Assembly: GCA_027922465.2 (NCBI GenBank) | Contig: BQMF02000029.1 | Location: 1,536,238-1,600,237 of the forward strand | Origin: Turritopsis dohrnii | Lineage: Eukaryota; Cnidaria; Hydrozoa; Anthoathecata; Oceaniidae | DNA length: 64,000 nucleotides | Reading direction: 5' to 3' | Part shown: positions 54,101 through 63,100 of the stretch, in pieces | Numbering within the stretch: the first letter of the stretch is position 1 | How the letters are laid out: every line of letters begins with the position of its first letter | The notes under the pieces: generated by a model | Told to the model about the DNA's origin: nothing | The model's database searches: none | Seen by the model: the letters and a program-made list of their open reading frames with translations, nothing else | Program-made: the position numbers and the translations under genes

Positions 54101-57100
54101 GAATTATAGCAGACGGTTTCTATTTGTAGCAACTTGAGAACAAACTGTTGTTTATTTTATCTCTTAGTGAATAAGAACCAGGTAATCAGTTCATTATTTA
54201 ACACGAACGCGTGCTACCTGTAATTATACATCCGTCACATTGAGTTTTCAAAATAATGCTGAAGTCGCGATAACAACAACATCTTTTGAGAGTGTAGACA
54301 TCTTTATCAATAAAAAAACTTTTTATTTTTATTTGGCAAAATAGCAATTAGATATAATACTCCCAGTTATAATCCAACCTCGAAAAATGGTGCATGGGAA
54401 TATGAAAAATATAAACATACATAGACGTTCAACGAAACGAAACGTAGTAAGTAGGTGAATCCTACTTTTCATATTCTAACAAAATACCGTCACTTTATTT
54501 TATTTATATCGTTTGTTATCAAAATCCCTTTGACGGTCACGTATATGAAACATGGAATCTACTATGTAAACAAACAATCTTATTACGGCGATAGCAACGA
54601 ATTTTAGTTTTTATTTATTATATTTCCTTTTCGAAAAAGATTTTTTTTCTCTCTTGGCGCACATTTGTCTTTAAAATATATTTTGCAGCTCATGCAAGTA
54701 TATTTCTTTTGTTATAAATTCTGGTTATTAATTAATCTACGTTTACATTAGCGAAAGATCCAATCACGGCTTTCTGTAGTACTCGTCAGTTTCTTTCCGC
54801 ATTAAATTTTCCAGAAACAGCCTTTAGTCTAAACAACACTCTTAACACTCGTTTTTTTATAATGGCAGCTGAAATTGCTGACCGAATGATTCTCCGCTGT
54901 GATTGGTTATTAGAAAATTATTATAATTATGCAATATTTGCGAATTAATTAGTTTTAGTGAAGCGATAATGATGCGATATGTGATGCGATAATTTTGCAT
55001 TAATTTAATGCAAGATAGCGATAAATCCTTAGTGATGATTTTCCCTGAAATCGTCACAAATAATCATGGTGCACTTCTTCACTGACAGAGTTTAAATCAG
55101 ATTCACTGTTAGTTACTATCGACGGTGGAGATCTGCTTCTTGATAATTTGTTTTGAAAATAATTTTTATCGAAGTTTGTTTGATCTTGCCGTGAAGGTAA
55201 AATTTGGTCGTTATGCATCGATGAATTCTTTAAAAATAAATCAATAATAGCGTTTTTTCAAGAATAAAATCTCCTTTTCCAAAAATTCGACATACTTGTC
55301 AGAATCAGTCCTTGTAGTATTGAATAATTCGTTGTTTCGACGAAACTTATACATTTCCATTTTCACAGAATCTGTTAACGACTCCTTCAGATCTTGAAAT
55401 AATTCATTTTTCATCTTTGCCAATTTAAAATCGACATATTTATCTTGTATAAGATTTTCACAATTATTGATAGAACAATTATCAACTACCACATCTAGAT
55501 TTTGGTCAATATTATTAACAACATCGATACTTAAAAGATCAGTTAAATCTTGCATGTTCACGTCCGTCTGCATGTCCGCCATATTGAATATTGAATCTCT
55601 GTACGTTAGGAGTGTATTGTTGCATTGGTAAACGATTAGTTTTAAAAAGTAAATAAATAGCACATCATGAAATGTAGTTTTTTTGGAACCATTGTTTAAA
55701 CTGGTATTTGATTGGTTTAAAATCGTAAAAACCATGCGAAGTTCACGTTCGAAATGCATTGTGTAAAGTAAGAAAGTTTGCTGACATTTTAAATGCGACC
55801 GCAAAAATGAACGGGTAAGTTTAGAACATGCAAGACTTGAAACACTAGGAACGTATTTGTCTTCATGTGCAAACAAGCTTTATTAAGCAATAAAGCCAGC
55901 AGCAAAGAAAGTTAAAACAGTCCAGGAATTGAACCTCAGTTCTCCCAATATACGTCCCCCATCCCTGGTTTTAAGTGGAATAATTTGCGGCAGGTATTTT
56001 TATTCGGGCTTCAAAATTACAAAAACTTGGACACTGGTTGCCTGACTGGGACACCCTGAAAAAACATTAAGATGCGAAACTGACTGCACACCAGAGGTTG
56101 CGATTGCCAATTCTTTAATTGTGACCGTCCACGGGAAAAAACTAACAATGGAATTATAGATTATAGATTATAGATTATAGATAAGAAAACAATAGAAATT
56201 ATAGATAAATCTTATTATAATAATCCGCGATTGTGCATACCACTTTTATTTTAGAGAGTGATACATTTAACTAAATTTTACGTAGGATTTCCTATATTGG
56301 CCGCGTAAAGCCACGTAGAGGCGAGAACGCTTTTTTTCTCAGTAATGACGTCAGATGCGATCTACTGAATCATTGATTTGACGTCACTTTTTTATCAGTA
56401 CATACAAACAACGTTTATACGCTTCCCACACGGGATTTGAATAAAAGGATCATTTTCGAAATAAAAAGCCGGTAAGAAATGTTTTACCTCAAATGCATGT
56501 TGATCGTTTGGCGGCGTGCGACGACGCCTTGGCGTCTAGTCTAATCTATAATCTATAATCTATAATCTATAATATCTATAATTATAGATTATCGATTATA
56601 GATTATAGATTATCGATTATAGATTATCGATTATAGATTATCGATTATAGATTATCGATTATAGATTATAGATTAATCTATGATCTACAATCTAATTTAT
56701 AAGTTATAGATTCTATCTAAACTATAACCTATGTCATCAATAGGCAAAATTCAAAAGCCCTTAGTTCTGCTTCGCGGTAAAGAGAGTCATGTCATGGGAA
56801 CATAATATACGCCATATTATAATATGTGCGTATAGGTATACAGTTATCCGCGCCCTATATGTGGTGTAATTTAAATGCTACTTCGGCCAGGCCTCTTGGA
56901 GAAACGTCTTGTTTACTATAAGAGTGGTCATTTGTGTTAGTAATAGAATGCTCTTTAATCCAATGTTTGGCGGTCATTTGTGACATGTTACGTAACAAAA
57001 GTTCAAAACGTTGTACGATTATGTCGCAAGCATAGCATACTTTTAAGTATTAAGGAAGAGTAAGAAGAAGCCATTCTTCAAGGCGTAAAGGTTAATCAAA

Positions 57101-60100
57101 AAGTGATTAAAACTTCTCGTTATTCTCCGTTTGATTATTAAACTTATCTTTCTCTACCTTATCGACTTTCTTGATGTTTATGAACAAACATGTTTTAAAA
57201 AATCTTTTTCTGGTGGCATCAGTTGAATAATAAAAATAGACTTGGCCACCTGGTTCACATTCACTGACAAGACAGTTTGTTGAAAACCAAATTAAAATGA
57301 ATGCTTCAAGTAGAAACCATCCGATTGTATTCAAGAGTATTTTGTTACTCACTTGAGAATAAAGTCTTCGAAGCGATGTTCGAAGTGTTGCACAATGCAT
57401 ACAAACACCAGTTACGTACATGTGCATAATCTTTTTCTTCCATTCCAAACAAGAAACATAACATGATAAATAATTAATGACCTTTTTTAAGGCCCTGTTA
57501 GACGGTAAACTATTCGCTAAACTATTCCTAAAATAGAAACAGAAAATTATTCTAATAATTTAGTTTATGTTCAAATACACTGATAAACTAATCAATAAAC
57601 TAATACGATAAGTTATGGGTTATAAGTGTAAGGTTCATTCATTCATCATGGAAGAAGCAGTTGAAGAAGTTTTAGTTTGTTCAAATATTGCTTCTTCATG
57701 TATGGTGTATAGCGAATCTTTTGAATTCCGGAAAACGATTAGTGAAAGATTATTTTAGAGAACGTGACCATGGAGCATTTGACTTTTCAAGAATTGAGAT
57801 TAAACGATCTATATCTTCACCTTTTTTTAAAGCTTCAATAATTTTACCGTTAGCGTCGACACGCGCATTTTTCTTCATGTACAATTGTTACTTTCCTAAG
57901 TGAATTTGTGCAACACGTGTTCGATGATTTAAATGTCGGTATTCTTTGAACTTCGCTAAACTATTCGGAATAAAATCAAAATGATTTGATTTTATTCGAA
58001 GCTAAATTAAACTATTTTTTTGCTTCTTTAATAATTTTTAAATAGTTTACGATACAATACACGATAAATTATTTCGTAAACTATTCTATTTTAAGTAACT
58101 TTATGGAATAGTTTAGCGATTAATTTATCGTCTAACAGGGCCTTTACACAACAATATTTTGTGAATTGTTCGAGTGAATTTGTGAAGCAAATAATCATGA
58201 ATAGGTTATAGAAAAAAAAATGGAAAAATAGTGACCTCATCTGAAAGAATCACTGAAAATAGCAAATCATGTGAAAGACCTAAATGGTTTCATCAAGAAA
58301 AACGTTTCTGACAGAACTTTTACTTCTATTAAGCAGGCCTTGTCAGGAGAATTCTTCGAGGCGTGCGGTTGTTCGCACGCCTGTTTTAACGTTTTTTATA
58401 TGTGGCGTGCCATCCACCGCACGCCTGAAATTTTGTATGTCTGCCTAATCTTTTACAGACAAGTGGGGGACGTTTAAACTTGTGAACCCCAAACACAAGG
58501 ACTGGCGTCAATACAATAAAGGTTGACTCTCGCAGTCTTAACTTTTCTTGTCTGATAATGTTTAAACCTGAAGTCCTCTGTGGCTAGAGAATAAATCTTT
58601 CAATAAGAGGACTAGTGGGGTCGTCAAAGTATAATAAATAATCTTTGATCTTTTGAGAAAAGAAATGAAAATTCATTCATTATCAAACATTGATCGACTG
58701 CACAACGTAAAAAAGTTTTGAAAAAAATGATCATTCATTTTCATTCATTTTAAGACGTCACGATAGTATTCCCAAAAGCTGTCAGCTGTCTTTGAAAATA
58801 TTTAAGCACGAGAAGAAAAAAATTTTACGTGCTTCATTCAAAAAAATATCTATAAGCAAAGACAGGTGACAATTTCTGTTTCCATATTGCGAAACATGCT
58901 GCAACGTGATGTGATATAAATTGATAAACACGTTTTCGAATGTAAATTTCATATTCGACTTTTTTAATAACACATGAAAGAAATTATGTATCTCTTTTCG
59001 TCGTGGTCGATAACGTCATCAAAAACTTCTTTTCAAGAAGATTAATAGATAGAAAAACCTTTTTCATGAACAAGATTAATAAAAGCCTTTTTGATATACA
59101 ACTGGTACTTTAAAGTAAACAAATATTTAAATAAATTCTGCTGCGTCTAGACAGTGCCAGCTGTTTTTTTACGTTACAAGAACGAATGTATATAATCTTT
59201 TTAAGCTTCGCACTCCATCACACGCCTAAAAATTAGATGGCGTGCGATGATCGCACGCCATATTTTTGAAGTTTTAAATTCAGGCGTGCGGTAGTCGCAC
59301 GCCGCCCTTTTTCTTCCTGACAAGGCCTGATTAAGGTTGACAATATTTCGCGAAAGAAAAATTAACCTGCGTCCCTGGTCATGTTTTTTACTCCCGAAAA
59401 ATGGCGGAATGAAAACATAAACAAACTAAACGAACGAAATTTTTATGCGATAACGGTAAAATTTTCACAAGTCATTAAAGTTGTTATCGCTTGTTTCCTA
59501 TAATTAGTGCATGGGCTACTCGGTTATAGATATCTTGTAAAGATTTTACATTAGGTTATAGATCATTACGTCGTAAAACAGTTTATGCAAAACACGGATG
59601 ACATTGCATTGACATTGCATAGATTATAGGTTATAGATTATAGATTATAGGTTATAGATTATCGATTATAGATTATAGATAATCTATAATCTATAATAAT
59701 CTATAATCTATATTATAGATAAAATTTTACCTATACATAGATTATAGATAAAATCTAATCTATAATATAGGTAAATATAGATTAATCTATAAATCATTGT
59801 TAGTTTTTTCCCATGGACGGTCACAATTTTATTGTTCGTGAACTCAATTCGTGAGCTGAACACGGGCGGCGAACGACGCCACCTTGGCGGCTAGTTTCAT
59901 CAATAATATTGTTGTCTTTAAACTCACTAACAGTGTTGTTGTCACATCTGAAATAGCTAGACCCACATGAAGTGCATGAACTCAATTGCGACTTGTGAAT
60001 CAATGAGTGAATCAACTCACTCAGAAAATGCAACTACTGCATCTATATTGTCAAATTACTTTTCATTTTTCTGTTATGGTATTCTCTCAAATCTCTCTAA

Positions 60101-63100
60101 ATCTACCTTAAATGTTGCCATTATGGCAAGCTGTTGTTATGGTTAGGCGAAAAGCTTGTATGTGCATTATTAATTCACATGAAATACATAGCAGATGCCA
60201 ATGAACTCATCAGAACTAAACATTCACTATAAGAAGCAGCTCTGCAGACAAGAAATAATTGTTTTTAATGTATGGTATGAGTGATAGGATTCCCAAATTC
60301 CCCATTATTTTTGTAGCAGAACCTAATCAGAATAATTCAGTTGGTTTACTACAAGAACTTTTAAACAGTCGCTACTAGCTAAGGAGTTAGGAAAGAAGAA
60401 TAAATGAAGAGGAAAAGAAGAAAAGATAGATAAAATCATTAAGATAGAGGAAATGATTGATGCTTTTCTTAAAAGTGAAAAGATCATAACCATCAGGGAA
60501 ACAGGATGATGGAAGAAATTGAATTTAAAAAAAAATTAGATCTTTATAAATGAAGTTTGATTTCAACTCCAATCTAATGCAAACTAGATGCATTTGACAG
60601 CAACTCGAAACTATCCATGATTATGTCATCAGTTTCTGAAGTAGTGTAGCCGTAGTTTTTGAAGAGAAATACTTAAGCAATACATAGCAAACATTTTCCA
60701 TCTTACTGAATTTACCTCATGCTTCTTATCTCCAATTCACATTTATTCAGGAATGTTGTTGTGGCATATACTTCCGAAGGAACATAGTTGCTATTCAATA
60801 ATACTTTTGAGTTGTTATGCTGTTGGCAATCTGATATTTACTTTGGGGAAGATTGTTATAAGTTAGCCATTAAGGTGTTTCTTTTGAAATTCCCTAAAGG
60901 AACCATTTGTAGAAATCCAAGACCAGCTGATGGATCCAGCTATCGCAAGAAACAGACAACAGTTGCCAACGATACGTCTACAAATTCCATTGATGTCTTA
61001 GACAAGTTGAAGAAAAAGCCTTAACACAAATTTCTTTTAGACGATATTTCCACCCTACCCTGGCCAAGGTAAAAACCATGGCTGAGTTATCTATAAGGGA
61101 GAGGGCTGTGGAAGTGGATGAACATAAGTTCTAACACAGAAGGATCCACATGATACAAATATTTCTTTATTGAATCACTTACTCATGTAATAGTGGAAGC
61201 AACAGAGGTTGTAATGGATAGTGACACACAAGGGAAAGTAGAAGTTGTGTACATATTTGCTGTGTTTGTCAGAGTGTTAATCTTTCAATTTTTCTTATCC
61301 ATCATTTTATTAAAAAACTTGCATATATTGCAGATCATGGATGTATAATCTGAATCAGATTCTTGTTGTCTTCTCTTGTGCAATCTTGACTTGTTAGAAA
61401 TCAGGGTTGTCATGTAGTTCAAAATGGGGACCTTTCTTATGGATATCTATTCAAAAAGAATAACGACTAATATTTTGACAATAATGTTGGGTGATAGGCC
61501 AACAAATGTGCACAAAAATAAAAATCAGTAAAAACTGAAACTATATCATTCAGATTCATTTTGAAGTTAAATTGATATGAACAAGGAATTTATAAACATT
61601 ATATTCTAGAAAGTGGTAATTAATGGCAGAGAGATATGAACAATTATGAACTTTATTGTGAACTTTATGGCTTAATTACGAAATCTATTTTTGAATTTTA
61701 TTTTGTTTAATGCACTCAATATTCAATATTCCCTATTATTGAAATTTCAGTTTGATAAAGATGGTGTCATGTTTTGGGAAAAAATGTGGTGGTATACCAT
61801 CTTTGGATACTATGGAACATGTTGTGAAAAGGAATTTTAGTGGTTTAGATGAAATCAATGTTTGGGAAACATTTCGAGAAAACCTAATTCCATTTTACGA
61901 AGTACCGGTAAGTGATGTTTATCAACAACGTCAATCTTATCATTTTTTACTTTTCATTCAATGAACTTAATTTGCATTTGGTATTTTAACATTTTTAAAT
62001 ATTGATGCCTTTACAAACCTCCACAAAATATTTGAGAAATACCCCTTCACCCTGATCTCAATGTTGTTGAAGTGCTGGTTTTTTTCACTCTTAAACATTT
62101 CTATTAGCTTTCAACAAACACAACATTGAATTTCAAGGCAAGGAGGTCTTTTTAACTTGTAGGACGTTTTTCTTGCTATTTTTTCCCAATATATTTCGTG
62201 GAGAGTTGTAGGTAAAAGAGGCTTTTAAATCTAAACAAGGCCATCTATTTGGGAAATTTCCTTGTTTCCTAAAACAAAAATGAATTATAAAACTTATTTT
62301 TTGAAACTCATGTTTGATGCAAAACAGTTTGTATGATATACAGACACTTACTTCTGAGTAAATTTTGAAATTTTGAAACACGAAATATATATTCCCATTA
62401 ATGATAATAATAATGATGGCAATGATAAAATTGCCTTCAGGAAAGAAACCAACATATTGAAGAGGATCAGGAATCAATTGGTATGACATCTTTGGATTTA
62501 GTCAAGTCTAATTTTGAAGATCACTGTCCATGCTATGATCCAAGTACAAAAGATGCAAAACGACATTGTACAAATGTCCGCTATTTGCTTGTGATGACAG
62601 AAGAATATTCAGCTCTACCAATCATTGAAGACATGTTTCTTAAAAACAAGGCTGATGTTAATGTCATCTTTGGAAGCAGCTTTCCAAAAGATCAGGAGTT
62701 TGCCAAGGTACAGTTATAATCTATTCTTTTGAAATAAGAGGCTATTTTTTAAACTAGTGACAATCATTTTATTATCTTTCGTAATTTTCAGATTTGTCGA
62801 GATATCAATCAAATTAAAATGTGTATGGAAACTGGACGAACTGTGGTACTATTGAACATGGAAAGTCTGTATGAAAGCTTGTATGATGCTCTTAACCAAG
62901 TATGATCAGTTTTATAGGTTTTAAAGGAAATATATTTTCAATTGCTTTGCAACTAAACATCCTATTTTAGTACTATGTGTACCTTGGTGGAAAACGCTAT
63001 GTCGACCTTGGTCTTGGCACACATCGTGTCAAGTGCAGAGTGCATGAAGATTTTAAGTAAGAACAGCTATATAATGTATATTCTTTGTTTTGAGCTTTTT

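Larger units (their letters stand above)
48830..55900 (-). mobile_element. CR1/L2-like LINE, defective, interrupted twice
   Basis: Reading on the minus strand: coiled-coil and SGNH-esterase ORF1, remnant of the apurinic endonuclease, reverse transcriptase, then a 3' tail of GAAT repeats (complement of ATTCATTCATTC at 48831-48842). Interrupted by a GTGAC relative (53524-55057) and by a Tc1/mariner-like element (48980-50802). Its own length is about 3.7 kb. The 5' limit is uncertain. Confidence 0.8.
56121..59824. mobile_element. GTGAC-family DNA element, copy 4
   Basis: Ends GTGACCGTCCACGGGAAAA and its complement with CCCATGGACGGTCAC; AATT at 56117-56120 and 59825-59828. It is an inverted near-identical counterpart of copy 3, including the same CAGGCCTTGTCA insertion, plus two later insertions of its own (Helitron, Harbinger-like MITE). 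AT-repeat arrays at about 56541-56720 and 59600-59800. Confidence 0.93.

Noticed and set aside
55921..55940. tRNA-like B box (GGTTCAATTCC) on the minus strand
   Set aside because: No A box or cloverleaf upstream; it is a chance match at the 5' side of the LINE.
60788..61024. Small ORF as an extra gene or exon
   Set aside because: No recognised similarity and no splice signals that keep phase with the neighbouring RNF213 exons.
39252..61750. Additional RNF213 exons inside intron 29
   Set aside because: Exon 29 ends FFGLRDFY and exon 30 continues SLIKM in matching phase, so no coding is missing; all ORFs between belong to transposons or show no similarity.
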